A stretch of DNA of 64,000 nucleotides from Syntrophomonas sp. (GTDB lineage Bacteria > Bacillota > Syntrophomonadia > Syntrophomonadales > Syntrophomonadaceae). The notes beneath the pieces are model-generated. The model worked only from the letters and a program-made list of their open reading frames with translations, was not told the DNA's origin and did not search any database. The DNA is taken from contig JAENZN010000018.1 in the NCBI GenBank assembly GCA_016841245.1, positions 1-64,000 of the forward strand. The letters run 5' to 3'. Below, in pieces: positions 54,439-63,591 of the stretch (the first letter of the stretch is position 1; each line of letters begins with the position of its first letter). Made by a program: the position numbers and the translations under genes.

Positions 54439-54885
54439 TTAACTAATCCATCTATCAATAGCCCGGTTGTAATCAATTATTTCCCGTTCCTGGAAAAACA
54501 GGCTAATCTCCCTTTGGGCTGCTTCTGGCGAATCAGAACCATGAATTATATTTTGATCCACCTTCACGGCCAGGTCTCCTCTTATAGTTCCTGGCTCAGC
54601 CTCGGTGGGATTAGTCTTTCCCATTAACAAACGCATACTGGCAATTACTCCTTCACCTTCCCAAACCATGGCTACCACTGGTCCGGAAGTGATAAATGAA
54701 AGCAGGTCTTTAAAAAATGCTTTATCTACATGCTCCACATAATGCTCTCGGGCCAGTTCTTGGCTAATGATCATAAATTTTATGGCCTTTAATTTATATC
54801 CTTTGCTTTCTATTCTGCGGATTATTTCTCCCACCAGAGATCTTTGTACTCCATCCGGTTTAACCATTACAAAAGTCTGTTCCAA
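54439..54885 (-). CDS. ndk: nucleoside diphosphate kinase
   Basis: A 148-residue kinase equilibrating NTP pools. It has [20 protein letters not shown] (about 4-23), [20 protein letters not shown], the Kpn loop region [18 protein letters not shown], and the phosphorylated histidine in [16 protein letters not shown] (His near 117). Length is normal. The start is TTG at 54885 behind AGGAGG. An intrinsic terminator follows. Confidence 0.97.
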   Translation of the reverse strand: MEQTFVMVKPDGVQRSLVGEIIRRIESKGYKLKAIKFMIISQELAREHYVEHVDKAFFKDLLSFITSGPVVAMVWEGEGVIASMRLLMGKTNPTEAEPGTIRGDLAVKVDQNIIHGSDSPEAAQREISLFFQEREIIDYNRAIDRWIS

Positions 54886-54928
54886 GTCAATATTCCTCCT
54901 GCTGCTCTATTTGTTGCGGTAATCATAA

Positions 54929-56800
54929 CTAAGCTTGTATATCGCTTCCTGTATTGTGATCCGATTCTGATTCTAACTCTGACTTTGATTCAGTCTCGGG
55001 TTCATGGCCTTCCATAATTTTTATAAAATCCTGGGCTTCCATGATTTCATGTTCTAATAAAAATCCGGCCACCTGGTGCAGTTTCTCCATCTGGTCATTT
55101 AATATTTTTTCAGCTTTGTTGTAACTCTCGTGTATGTACTTACTGGCTTCTTTATCTATAGCATAGGCTATGGCATCCGAATAATCCCGGTCCCTGGAGA
55201 AATCCCGGCCTAAAAATACTTCTTCACTTTTGTGCCCGAAGGTAATCGGTCCCAGTTCATCTGACATGCCAAATTCAGTAATCATTTTACGGACAATACC
55301 GCTGGCCCGTTCCAGGTCGTTTTGAGCACCGGTACTTATATCATTTAGCACCAGGGCCTCCGCTACTCTGCCTCCTAAGAGGGTAGTTATTTCATCCAGC
55401 AAATGAGACTTGGTAATATAATTCCGGTCTTCTTCCGGTAGGAGGAGTGTATATCCTCCAGCCCGTCCCCGGGGGATGATAGATATCTTATGGAGTTTAT
55501 CAGTATTAGGAAGCATGTAGCTTACTACTGCATGTCCGGCTTCATGAAAAGCTACCAGCCGTTTTTCTTGGTCAGATATTATACGGGTTTTCTTTTCCGG
55601 TCCAGCTATTACCCGTTCAATGGACTCTTCCATTTCTTCCATGTATATTTTGTTTTTACCTCGGCGCGCAGCCAGCAAGGCTGCTTCGTTAACCATGTTG
55701 GCCAGATCTGCTCCCGTGAATCCAGGTGTACGCTTGGCCAGTATTTCGAGGTTAACTTCTTCATCAATGGGCTTATCCTTGATATGTACCTTTAGTATGG
55801 CTTCTCGGCCTTTTACATCAGGTTTGTCAATCAATATATGCCGATCAAAACGGCCCGGTCTTAATAAAGCGGGATCCAATATGTCTGGTCGATTAGTCGA
55901 GGCCATGACAATAATACCTTCATTGGTGCTGAATCCATCCATCTCCACCAGCAGCTGGTTGAGCGTCTGTTCTCTTTCATCATGTCCACCACCCAGTCCA
56001 GCACCTCGCTGGCGCCCGACGGCATCAATTTCATCAATAAATACTATACATGGTGAACTCTTTTTGGCCTGCTCAAACAAATCCCTTACCCGGGCAGCAC
56101 CAACGCCTACAAACATCTCTACGAAATCTGAACCACTGATAGAAAAGAAAGGAACTGCAGCTTCCCCGGCAACCGCTTTGGCCATCAGCGTTTTTCCTGT
56201 CCCCGGGGCTCCAAACAACAATACCCCTTTGGGTATTTTGGCCCCAATCTGTATAAATTTACCAGGGTTTTTCAGGAATTCGACTACTTCTTGCATTTCT
56301 TCCTTAGCTTCTTCTGCACCGGCTACATCATCAAAAGTTATCTTTACTTCTTCCCCGGTCATCAATCGAGCTCGGCTTTTGCCAAACTGCATCACTTTAT
56401 TTCCCCCACCTTGAGTTTGGTTCATAATAAACATAAGGAAGGCTATGAGCAGCACAATAGGTAATAAAGTGCCCAAAAGCGTCATCCATACCGACGGCGG
56501 CGGAACTGGCTGGGTTGTATAGTCAACCTTTTTTTCGCGCAGAAGAGTAATGATATCTGTTTCCTTGGAGACAGTTGCTACATAACTGGTCCCATCGGCA
56601 AGTGTCCCGCTAATATTGTAAACTAGATCATCTACTTCTACTACTGCCTCGGCTACCTGTCCCTGCGATACTTTATTGTAAAATTCAGGCTCAGTTAAAG
56701 TCTTGGCCTGATCGACGGGAGCCGACGTTAATTTGAGCGCAAATACGGCTATCATTACAATCAGCACATAAATGGCTATATTTTTCAGGGCCCTATCCAA
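54929..56800 (-). CDS. ftsH: ATP-dependent zinc metalloprotease FtsH
   Basis: A 623-residue membrane AAA protease. It has two membrane helices (about 7-25 and 105-127) around an external domain; Walker A in [20 protein letters not shown] (about 192-211); Walker [17 protein letters not shown]; the SRH segment [20 protein letters not shown]; and the zinc site HEAGHAVV (about 417-424) with a distal acidic ligand. It degrades misfolded membrane and regulatory proteins and is needed for sporulation in Bacillus. The C-terminus is rich in Glu/Ser repeats ([13 protein letters not shown]). The start is TTG behind GGGGAGG. The tilS-ftsH order matches other Firmicutes. Confidence 0.97.
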   Translation of the reverse strand: MDRALKNIAIYVLIVMIAVFALKLTSAPVDQAKTLTEPEFYNKVSQGQVAEAVVEVDDLVYNISGTLADGTSYVATVSKETDIITLLREKKVDYTTQPVPPPSVWMTLLGTLLPIVLLIAFLMFIMNQTQGGGNKVMQFGKSRARLMTGEEVKITFDDVAGAEEAKEEMQEVVEFLKNPGKFIQIGAKIPKGVLLFGAPGTGKTLMAKAVAGEAAVPFFSISGSDFVEMFVGVGAARVRDLFEQAKKSSPCIVFIDEIDAVGRQRGAGLGGGHDEREQTLNQLLVEMDGFSTNEGIIVMASTNRPDILDPALLRPGRFDRHILIDKPDVKGREAILKVHIKDKPIDEEVNLEILAKRTPGFTGADLANMVNEAALLAARRGKNKIYMEEMEESIERVIAGPEKKTRIISDQEKRLVAFHEAGHAVVSYMLPNTDKLHKISIIPRGRAGGYTLLLPEEDRNYITKSHLLDEITTLLGGRVAEALVLNDISTGAQNDLERASGIVRKMITEFGMSDELGPITFGHKSEEVFLGRDFSRDRDYSDAIAYAIDKEASKYIHESYNKAEKILNDQMEKLHQVAGFLLEHEIMEAQDFIKIMEGHEPETESKSELESESDHNTGSDIQA

Positions 56801-56903
56801 AATTTTTCCTCCCCTTGAGAATATTGAAAATATCCGTCATATTGTAGCATAAACGCGGCTCCTTTTCAATTAAGCACTATAATATGTAATTTTTTATTCT
56901 CGT

Positions 56904-58289
56904 TTACTTAGTATTTTCATCAGTCTCCCTTCTTATTACCAGAACAGTGGAGGTATTTTTATCTACCCCAGCATTTCTGGAAATGCTGTGCCCGACTACC
57001 GCGTATACCTCATCTTGAGAAGCTAGCAAGGGAATACGGCTTCTTTCTAGCAGCGGGATTTTTTTATCAATAAAATAGTCTTTTATTTTTTTTCGCCCCT
57101 CCATCCCGGGCAAACTGATTCTGTCTCCAGCTTTTCTGGAACGCAGGAAAATTTCTTTAGCCAGCTTGTCATAATCCAGGTACATTTCGTCATCACTGCG
57201 CTTTGCACATTCTTCCATAGCCATATAGTCGAAGCAGAATTTATCTCCGGTCTCTTTTACACTTATAAATCCTGGAGTTATTACAGGATAGCAATAGTCA
57301 ATTTCTTTTTCTAACCGATCCCCAATAATCAAGTGGTCATAGGTTTTTCTTACCCAGATGCTTTTTCTAAGTTTAATTTTTTTAGCCGATCCGGGTTTCT
57401 GGTGTAAATCCATAATGAGCTGTACATCCAGCGCACTCCATCCATAATCGCCTTTTAACCTGCCTAAAGCACTTAATATAATCCTTCGTTGAAAAGCCGG
57501 ATGCAGGGTTACGAAAACCCGACTATCAATAACCACCTGCTCTTCATTATAACTGAGCACAGCAGCTGCCATCAATTTATTCGTTTCTATTTCCATCGCT
57601 TCGTATTCTTCCCGGGCAATTAACCCCAGCATATCCAGATTGTCCATAATCCGTGGATTAAACTCTTTCTGCAAATAAGGGATTAACTCATGCCGTACCC
57701 GATTACGCAGGAAGCTCAGGTCGTAATTACTCCTGTCAATGCAATAAGACAGCGAGTTTTCCTCTACATATTTTTCAATAGCCGCTCTATTTACTCCCAG
57801 CAGCGGCCTCACCAGATAGCCGTTTACGGGCAAAATGCCTCTTAAGCCCTTGATGCCGCTTCCTCGCAGCAAATGCAGCAAAATTGTTTCAGCCTGGTCA
57901 TCCCGATGATGAGCCGTGGCAACACAATGAGCCTGAATTTCCTGCTTTAATTCATTAAAATACTGATACCGGCAGTCCCGGGCCGCTTCTTCAATACCCT
58001 TTTTCTGATCTGCAGCCGCCTTTTTTACGTCCAGCGTTTTACAATAAAACGGAATTTGCCATTCCTGGCACAGAGCACGAACAAATTCTTCTTCTTCTCC
58101 CGCTTCATCTCTTAATTGATGATTCAGATGGGCCGCAACCAGGTTAATGTTGTGGGCCGGAGCAAGCTTTTTTAATATATGCAAGAGGACAACCGAATCT
58201 GGTCCCCCTGACACAGCTGCAATCACTACTGCCCCCATACTGAAAAGTTGATTTTTTATAATATAATCATTTATTTTTTGCAGCATCAT
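56904..58289 (-). CDS. tilS: tRNA(Ile)-lysidine synthetase
   Basis: A 461-residue enzyme forming lysidine at C34 of tRNA-Ile(CAU). The PP-loop AAVSGGPDSVVLLHIL lies near residue 22. Further features are AHLNHQLRDEAGEEEEFVRA, VATAHHRDDQAETILLHLLR, GSGIKGLRGI, YCIDRSNYDLSFLRNRVRHE and the C-terminal KKIKDYFIDKKIPLLERSRI-type domain. I chose ATG 58289, preceded by GGGAG; the 23 residues open upstream are not conserved. hpt, often found between tilS and ftsH, is absent. Confidence 0.95.
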   Translation of the reverse strand: MMLQKINDYIIKNQLFSMGAVVIAAVSGGPDSVVLLHILKKLAPAHNINLVAAHLNHQLRDEAGEEEEFVRALCQEWQIPFYCKTLDVKKAAADQKKGIEEAARDCRYQYFNELKQEIQAHCVATAHHRDDQAETILLHLLRGSGIKGLRGILPVNGYLVRPLLGVNRAAIEKYVEENSLSYCIDRSNYDLSFLRNRVRHELIPYLQKEFNPRIMDNLDMLGLIAREEYEAMEIETNKLMAAAVLSYNEEQVVIDSRVFVTLHPAFQRRIILSALGRLKGDYGWSALDVQLIMDLHQKPGSAKKIKLRKSIWVRKTYDHLIIGDRLEKEIDYCYPVITPGFISVKETGDKFCFDYMAMEECAKRSDDEMYLDYDKLAKEIFLRSRKAGDRISLPGMEGRKKIKDYFIDKKIPLLERSRIPLLASQDEVYAVVGHSISRNAGVDKNTSTVLVIRRETDENTK

Positions 58290-58421
58290 GTTATTCTCCC
58301 GTTGTTCGGTATTTGCTTTGCCAACCTTTATATAAATATTCTTTTCCTTTTTTGTCAATATTCCCTGTCCTGAATAACAAATACTAGCTGTTCTCTTTTT
58401 CGCACCTGGCTCCGCAAGTAT

Positions 58422-60902
58422 TCAGTCCGGCAGGTTCAAGTCCAAATAGCTGCAAATTACAGTCATATCATCATGAGGTTGACCTTTACACATACTTAGG
58501 GCCCGGTTAATAATCATCTCGGCGATCAGCTGGGGATTCTTGCTTTCCACCATTTTAAGTAATTCCTGTATCCATCTGGTACTATCTTCATCTGGATTGC
58601 TGGTGGAAAAGTCCAGCACTCCATCACTTATCATTACCAGCAGATCCCGGGCTATCATGCGCCGATTGTCGGTGAAGATATCCATATTTTCCACTATTCC
58701 TACTGGTAAGGAACTGGCACTAATTACCTCGACCTGTTGTCCACGTTTTACAAACGAAGGTACGCTGCCGGTTTTTATAAAATCTACCTCGGCTGTGTAT
58801 AAGTCTATCATAGCTATATCCAGGGTAGCGAAATTTTCTCGGCTGGATCTTAACAGCAAGGTAGAATTAATGGTATTCAGAGCAACTGACTTGTCGAAAC
58901 CTGCTTCCAACAGCGTTTCCAGCATCCGTACTGCAGACCGGCTTTGGGCGCAAGCCTCTTCGCCCACACCCATACCATCGCTTAAAGCGATTAGTTCCTT
59001 ACTTTCCTGGAGATTGGCTATGGTATAATTATCACCACATACGGCCTCTTTCCCCACTTGGGCCACCCCGGTAGTAACTCTATAAGTGCAGGCTCTGCTC
59101 AATAAAAATTCACAATTTCCTTTTCCCATAAAACAGGGGCAGCTTTTATCTAAAACCTCCACTTTTTCTCCCAGAGCAGCAGAAACCGCCGGCACCACCT
59201 GGTTTTCACAATACTGGCCATCTGAACAGGAATTCATGATAATTTTTACATATAATTGGTCTCCTGTTGTTTTCATCGGGGTAACATCAATGAGTTTTAT
59301 ATTCATTTTTTTGAGGTCTTTTTTTATTTTTTCTTTTAATGCATAGTCAATCACCGTCTTATTATCATAATCATCCGCCAGATTTTCAATTACCCTGCTT
59401 ATCCCCTGTATTTGCCTGGAAATCATACTACAGGATTCGTCTAATCGGCTCTTCCAGTATTCATTTAAACGCAGACTGGCAAACAAGTAGTTGATAAGAT
59501 TTACTATGTCTCTGCTGTAAAGACAGCTGCGCCTGAATTCCGGTGAGCAGTCTTCATACGCTATACTGCCTGCCTTCTCAGCAATAGTAAATAAGTCCAG
59601 TATTTCTTTGGATGTTTTATAGCAGTATTTCTCCCAGCACTTTTCATAATGCAGACACTGATGACAAAAACCACTGGATATTTCATCATAAAGATAGTTA
59701 AGATAGGAAGCCTCCTGTCCTAAGCTGCCTGTTTTTCCTGGGCTTTCCAGGGTTCCGGCAATTTCATCAAATACCCGGGCAAAACCCCTTATGCGCTCTA
59801 GGGCTTCTGTTTTCAGGCATTCTGCCGCCATCGGCAAGCTGCTTTCCCGGTTAGCAAGGAGATTCAAAGCTGGCACACTCTTAACTGTAGTATTAAACGA
59901 TTCCGGCAGCATGAAAAAGATTAGACAGGCGATGGCCGTTTCCCAAATACCCAGCACAGTTTGGTGAGTTTCCGGTATAAATAAAGAAAATGCCATGGTT
60001 CCAAGCATGAACCCGATAATTATGCCTAGTTTGCCCAGATTTCGAAACAAACCAGCCAAGAGACCGGATATGCTATATAAACCAAGGCTGAAGGTAAATA
60101 TACTGGAAGTAATGGACGGCATCAAGCCAACCATGGCTCCAACCATAGTCGCCTGTCCCGGCCCCCATAGGAAAGCTGCGACGAGAATTCCCAGCCGGCA
60201 CAATATGGAACTTAAACTTAAGCCAGCCAGCTCAATGCCATTCACTCCCATAATAAGACCTATCCCAAGGATGAGAAAAGCGGCTATATCTTCAAAGGCA
60301 AATAGGGACAGCGCTTTCCGTTTTTTAATAGTATCACTGGCTACCATAAATACAAAGGCTAATATCCCCGCCAGTAAAGACTCAAATATAACTACCATTT
60401 CCCCATAAAATGAAATCCCACTGCTTAATTGAAAAATGCTTTTGACCAGAAATATGGTTGCCACACAGACAAAAGGGATTGCCCACCAATATTTATCGGT
60501 AGGCAACTTAATATGGTTAATAATACCGATAAGAACCATAAGGGTTATTACATTAGCATATATATTTATATCTGCGCCGCTGCCGATCAGGCCCGCAACT
60601 GCCCAAACACCCATAGCAATCCCGGTAATCGGCCTTTTTCTGCTAAATGCTGCGGTAAATGCAAACATAAATGGCAATAATTCCCCCAGTATAGCTGCCC
60701 GGGCCATAATAAATGACATTAAGGATAATATTAATACTTCAGCAGTCAACAGCACCTTCCAGATTTGGGCCAGCTTAATTTGGTATGGGACCCATTGACC
60801 CGCTTTCTTGATAGATTTAATCTGTTGGCGTTTCTTCTCTAACCATCTCTTTCCCGGAGTCTCCTTAATTCTCTGGTAAGGATAAACTTCGATTCTTTCC
60901 AT
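58422..60902 (-). CDS. spoIIE: stage II sporulation protein E (PP2C phosphatase)
   Basis: An 826-residue protein with about ten N-terminal membrane helices (about 45-345), a central cysteine-containing region (CHQCLHYEKCWEKYC near 425) and a C-terminal PP2C-type phosphatase (KELIALSDGMGVGEEACAQS near 640, LLVMISDGVLDFSTSN near 765, PHDDMTVICSYLDL at the end). SpoIIE dephosphorylates SpoIIAA to activate sigma-F in the forespore and acts at the asymmetric septum. Length fits the family. The gene has its own promoter-like region (60943-60976). Confidence 0.97.
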   Translation of the reverse strand: MERIEVYPYQRIKETPGKRWLEKKRQQIKSIKKAGQWVPYQIKLAQIWKVLLTAEVLILSLMSFIMARAAILGELLPFMFAFTAAFSRKRPITGIAMGVWAVAGLIGSGADINIYANVITLMVLIGIINHIKLPTDKYWWAIPFVCVATIFLVKSIFQLSSGISFYGEMVVIFESLLAGILAFVFMVASDTIKKRKALSLFAFEDIAAFLILGIGLIMGVNGIELAGLSLSSILCRLGILVAAFLWGPGQATMVGAMVGLMPSITSSIFTFSLGLYSISGLLAGLFRNLGKLGIIIGFMLGTMAFSLFIPETHQTVLGIWETAIACLIFFMLPESFNTTVKSVPALNLLANRESSLPMAAECLKTEALERIRGFARVFDEIAGTLESPGKTGSLGQEASYLNYLYDEISSGFCHQCLHYEKCWEKYCYKTSKEILDLFTIAEKAGSIAYEDCSPEFRRSCLYSRDIVNLINYLFASLRLNEYWKSRLDESCSMISRQIQGISRVIENLADDYDNKTVIDYALKEKIKKDLKKMNIKLIDVTPMKTTGDQLYVKIIMNSCSDGQYCENQVVPAVSAALGEKVEVLDKSCPCFMGKGNCEFLLSRACTYRVTTGVAQVGKEAVCGDNYTIANLQESKELIALSDGMGVGEEACAQSRSAVRMLETLLEAGFDKSVALNTINSTLLLRSSRENFATLDIAMIDLYTAEVDFIKTGSVPSFVKRGQQVEVISASSLPVGIVENMDIFTDNRRMIARDLLVMISDGVLDFSTSNPDEDSTRWIQELLKMVESKNPQLIAEMIINRALSMCKGQPHDDMTVICSYLDLNLPD

Positions 60903-60942
60903 GCTCTTGTACCCCCCATCTCCAATTGCTTGTTGTCCATAA

Positions 60943-60976
60943 ATTATATCAGTATTGTCTGGTAAAATTTGTCATT
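60943..60976 (-). promoter_or_regulatory. spoIIE promoter with long spacer and Spo0A-box-like site
   Basis: On the minus strand a perfect -10 TATAAT (60948-60943) is preceded by a -35-like ATGACA (60975-60970) at an unusual 21-base spacing. The opposite strand carries TTTGTCATT (60968-60976) overlapping the -35, close to the Spo0A box TTTGTCRAA. Bacillus spoIIE and spoIIG promoters are known for such overlong spacers and Spo0A activation, so the same control is likely here. Confidence 0.6.
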
Positions 60977-61379
60977 AATGGTGGGGGGCCGTTATTTGTT
61001 TTATACAAAATTCAATAAAAATGCAAGCCAGCAAACACTATCTTCATTCATTCAACAAAGTATATCCCCTGCTAAACGGTATCTGGTGTCGATAACTAAT
61101 ATTTTGCGGATCAGAGAACTGGTCTTTCGTACTGGCCACAACCCAGAAAGGCATAAAGCCCTTACAGGATAACCCCGTGCCGGGGTTATCCTGTAAGGGC
61201 TTCTGTAATTATAGTGAACTATGAGTAAACTTTAATTGCTCCCTTAAGGGTGCCACAATAAAATGAAGGCGCATCAGTTGTCCCGGTACGGGGTGATTCC
61301 TGAAGGGGGCTTTTCCCATCGGCTTGAGCGGCTCTTAATTTCAATATTAAATAAGGAACCAGCGTGCTTAATAATATAT
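60977..61379. other. gap between spoIIE promoter and ppx gene
   Basis: No gene supported. It holds the 21-base-arm inverted repeat at 61156-61202 and a degenerate copy of its right arm at about 61281-61313. A 67-codon plus-strand frame at 60969-61172 has no family likeness and ends inside the repeat. Confidence 0.5.
61156..61202. terminator. perfect 21-bp-arm hairpin downstream of ppx
   Basis: Arms 61156-61176 and 61182-61202 are exact reverse complements (starting AAGCCCTTACAGGATAACC) around a five-base loop. It could end ppx transcription, but a half copy at 61281-61313 suggests a dispersed repeat as well. Confidence 0.65.
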
Positions 61380-62318
61380 TCAATTCTCGATTATCTTTCC
61401 TATGGATCTTTGTGACCAGGCCGCTTCACTCCGCCCGGGCCTTTCAAAAAGATTCCAGATTACCCCTTCCAGTAAATCACTTTCGCTTACTATCATTTCT
61501 TCCGCTTCCAAGCAGGACATGATTAACGAAATAATCCGAACTCCCTGCGGCAAAATATCAGCTCTTTCCGGCTGCAGTCCGGGAATCCTTTTTCGTTGTT
61601 CCAGGCTCGTTTGAAATAAGCTATCACATAGTCGATTAACTTCTCCTATACTCATAACCTGCCCGTGTATTAATTCTGGCCTATAGGTTCTCATTTCCAT
61701 TTTAATGGCGGCCAGGCTGGTAGCAGTACCTCCTACAAAAACCAGCGGATGCTCTATCAGTTTGCTTATATCACCCATACCTTCTTTAAGTATCTTTTTC
61801 ATATCCCTTATGCTCATATGGCTTTCCGTTGCCCTAACTGCACCCAGAGGAAGGGATTTGATGTAAGCTGCTTTATTGTCCAGTATAATTTCCGTACTCC
61901 CTCCACCCAGATCAATAACTACTGGATGCTGTGCTATGTTCAATCCACGTTTTACTCCCTGATAGGTTAATAATGCTTCCTGCTCCCCATCTATGATATC
62001 TATGGGACTGGGAAAATACTGAAGCATAGTCTGTAAAAATATCTCCCGGTTATTGGCTTCCCTGACCGCACTGGTAGCCACTGCCCTTAATGCAGTAACC
62101 TTATGCTGGTTAATAATATCTGTGAACCGAGATAAACATGCTATGGTCCTTTTTACCGCTTCATCATTTATGCTGCCGTTCGCACTCAGTCCCTGTCCCA
62201 ATCGAGTTTGCATTAAGTCTCTTTGTAACGGAATCAACTGCTGGTTTTTATTTATATCTGCAATGAGCAGCCGGCAGGAATTAGTTCCAATATCTATTGC
62301 AGCGATTTTCAAATTCAA
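61380..62318 (-). CDS. Ppx/GppA phosphatase family protein
   Basis: A 312-residue ASKHA-fold phosphatase. It has IAAIDIGTNSCRLLIADI (phosphate 1 loop), ALRAVATSAVREANNREIFL, VVIDLGGGSTEIILDNKAAY (phosphate 2 loop) and FVGGTATSLAAIKMEM. Length corresponds to the short, single-module form common in Clostridia, lacking the HD-like C-terminal domains of E. coli Ppx. It hydrolyses polyphosphate and/or pppGpp; which one is not decided by sequence. TTG 62318 is the best start because AGGAGG overlaps the more upstream GTG. Confidence 0.9.
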   Translation of the reverse strand: MNLKIAAIDIGTNSCRLLIADINKNQQLIPLQRDLMQTRLGQGLSANGSINDEAVKRTIACLSRFTDIINQHKVTALRAVATSAVREANNREIFLQTMLQYFPSPIDIIDGEQEALLTYQGVKRGLNIAQHPVVIDLGGGSTEIILDNKAAYIKSLPLGAVRATESHMSIRDMKKILKEGMGDISKLIEHPLVFVGGTATSLAAIKMEMRTYRPELIHGQVMSIGEVNRLCDSLFQTSLEQRKRIPGLQPERADILPQGVRIISLIMSCLEAEEMIVSESDLLEGVIWNLFERPGRSEAAWSQRSIGKIIEN

Positions 62319-62375
62319 TCTCACCCTCCTAATATAATCAGGGTTTTAAGCAATTAGCCTTATCTGGTCAATAAA

Positions 62376-62396
62376 AAAGCACTTCTGCGAAGTGCT
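62376..62396 (-). terminator. intrinsic terminator after the S1-domain gene
   Basis: On the minus strand GAGCACTTC-GCA-GAAGTGCTTTTTTATT gives a perfect hairpin followed by six Ts, starting about 18 bases after the stop codon of the YabR-like gene. Confidence 0.9.
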
Positions 62397-62413
62397 CTTT
62401 ATTCTTCAGTTAA

Positions 62414-62866
62414 TTATGGATTATTTCTTCTTTTCTTTTGCTCCATCCGGTTTTTGATGGGCTGCATTCTTTCGTCACTTTCTTTTAAAAATTTAGTAAT
62501 TTTATCATCCAGACTTACAGGTTCACTTTTGCCCCGATGATCCTGTCCATAAGCATTTCTCCTACCGGGATTAGGATTGGGTCTCCTGATTCGCTCCGGT
62601 TTAACTTCTGCTGGTTTGGAGGACACTGCTTGCTTCATGGATAAACCAATTTTATTTCCAGATACATTCAGTACTTTTACCTTGACCTGATCTCCTACCT
62701 GAATAAAGTCCCTGACGTCTTTAACATAAGTATCTGCAATTTCCGAGATATGAACGAGTCCCACAGCCCCTCCGGATAACTCAATAAATGCTCCAAAATT
62801 CGTTATGCCCTGTACTTTCCCGTCTACAATCTCTCCCGGCACCATATTCGCTTGTTCTGTAGGCAT
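62414..62866 (-). CDS. YabR-like S1 RNA-binding domain protein
   Basis: A 150-residue protein with one S1 domain near the N-terminus (PGEIVDGKVQGITNFGAFIE, LVHISEIADTYVKDVRDFIQ, VGDQVKVKVLNVSGNKIGLS), then a basic, proline- and arginine-rich low-complexity tail (RIRRPNPNPGRRNAYGQDHR). S1 domain proteins in this position (next to divIC) are YabR-like and bind RNA or ribosomes; the exact role is not known. ATG 62866 was chosen, with GGAGG about 12 bases upstream. A terminator follows. Confidence 0.88.
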   Translation of the reverse strand: MPTEQANMVPGEIVDGKVQGITNFGAFIELSGGAVGLVHISEIADTYVKDVRDFIQVGDQVKVKVLNVSGNKIGLSMKQAVSSKPAEVKPERIRRPNPNPGRRNAYGQDHRGKSEPVSLDDKITKFLKESDERMQPIKNRMEQKKRRNNP

Positions 62867-62945
62867 AGAAATAAATGTCCTCCTCATTGTCTGATAGGTT
62901 AATTCTATTAGATGGAGCTGCACTAGTCAATATTTATCGCTAACA

Positions 62946-63260
62946 TTATTCAGTGCCGGTTGGAGATTGGTCAGGTAACATTGGGATAACTATGGTCTCT
63001 CCTTTTTTCACCAATCCCAGCTGTTCCCGGGCAATCTTCTCAATGTTTTCCGGGCTGTTAACCTTGGTCATAGTTTTCTGCAAATTCCCATTTTGTTGGA
63101 CTAGTTTATCCTTTTCTTGTTCTAAAATAACTTTTCGTTTATTCAAATCGTATACTGTTTGGACCCTGGGTACTATAGTGATCAGCAAAGACATAGCAAC
63201 AAAACCTACCAACAATAATCTTATTACCGGTTTTTTTTCATTTTTTTTACTCATCCGCAT
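62946..63260 (-). CDS. divIC: septum formation protein DivIC/FtsB-like
   Basis: A 104-residue single-pass protein: a short basic N-terminus, one membrane helix (about 13-30) and an external coiled coil (LNKRKVILEQEKDKLVQQNG, then LQKTMTKVNSPENIEKIARE), ending in the QLGLVKKGETIV signature of the FtsB/DivIC family. It forms the FtsQLB-like division complex. A second ATG (63254) two codons in is possible. It lies between the small HTH gene and the S1-domain gene, matching the yabQ-divIC-yabR order of Bacillus. Confidence 0.9.
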   Translation of the reverse strand: MRMSKKNEKKPVIRLLLVGFVAMSLLITIVPRVQTVYDLNKRKVILEQEKDKLVQQNGNLQKTMTKVNSPENIEKIAREQLGLVKKGETIVIPMLPDQSPTGTE

Positions 63261-63316
63261 CGTCCTCGCCTAATAAAATACCTAGTATACTTCCGGGAAT
63301 AACAATAACTACTTCG

Positions 63317-63478
63317 TTACCCTTTGGAACGTGCCCTATTAAGCAGAGTGGAAACCGTTCCCGGACTCACATTTAAAATGGAAGCAATTTCCCTGGTGTT
63401 TTTTCCGGATTCCCTGAGTACTACGGCCTGCTTTTCTCTATAACTTAATTTTTCTGCTCCACGAATTTCTATTCTCAT
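63317..63478 (-). CDS. 53-residue helix-turn-helix protein, sigma-70 region 4-like
   Basis: A short gene encoding MRIEIRGAEKLSYREKQAVV, then LRESGKNTREIASILNVSPG and TVSTLLNRARSKG. The last ~35 residues form a clear helix-turn-helix of the sigma-70 region 4/LuxR type (REIASILNVSPGTVSTLLNRA). It has no other domain, so it resembles tiny 'sigma factor-like' DNA-binding proteins. GGGAG lies just before the ATG. It sits between yabQ and divIC, where Bacillus has no gene, which hints at a regulatory role in sporulation or division (inference). Confidence 0.75.
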   Translation of the reverse strand: MRIEIRGAEKLSYREKQAVVLRESGKNTREIASILNVSPGTVSTLLNRARSKG

Positions 63479-63591
63479 AACTCCCACGATACTATCTACA
63501 AATCTTATACATTTTATGGATAAATTGAGTACTTATTTGTTCTATAAGTATAATTTAAAACCTTTTAAAAAGCTCTAATTATTTTTCACTT

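Noticed and set aside
60969-61172. 67-codon plus-strand frame between spoIIE and ppx
   Set aside because: It overlaps the spoIIE promoter and ends in the inverted repeat; the product is not recognisable.
60903-61379. tRNA genes, which lie near spoIIE in Bacillus
   Set aside because: No cloverleaf or TTCRA-type T-loop found.
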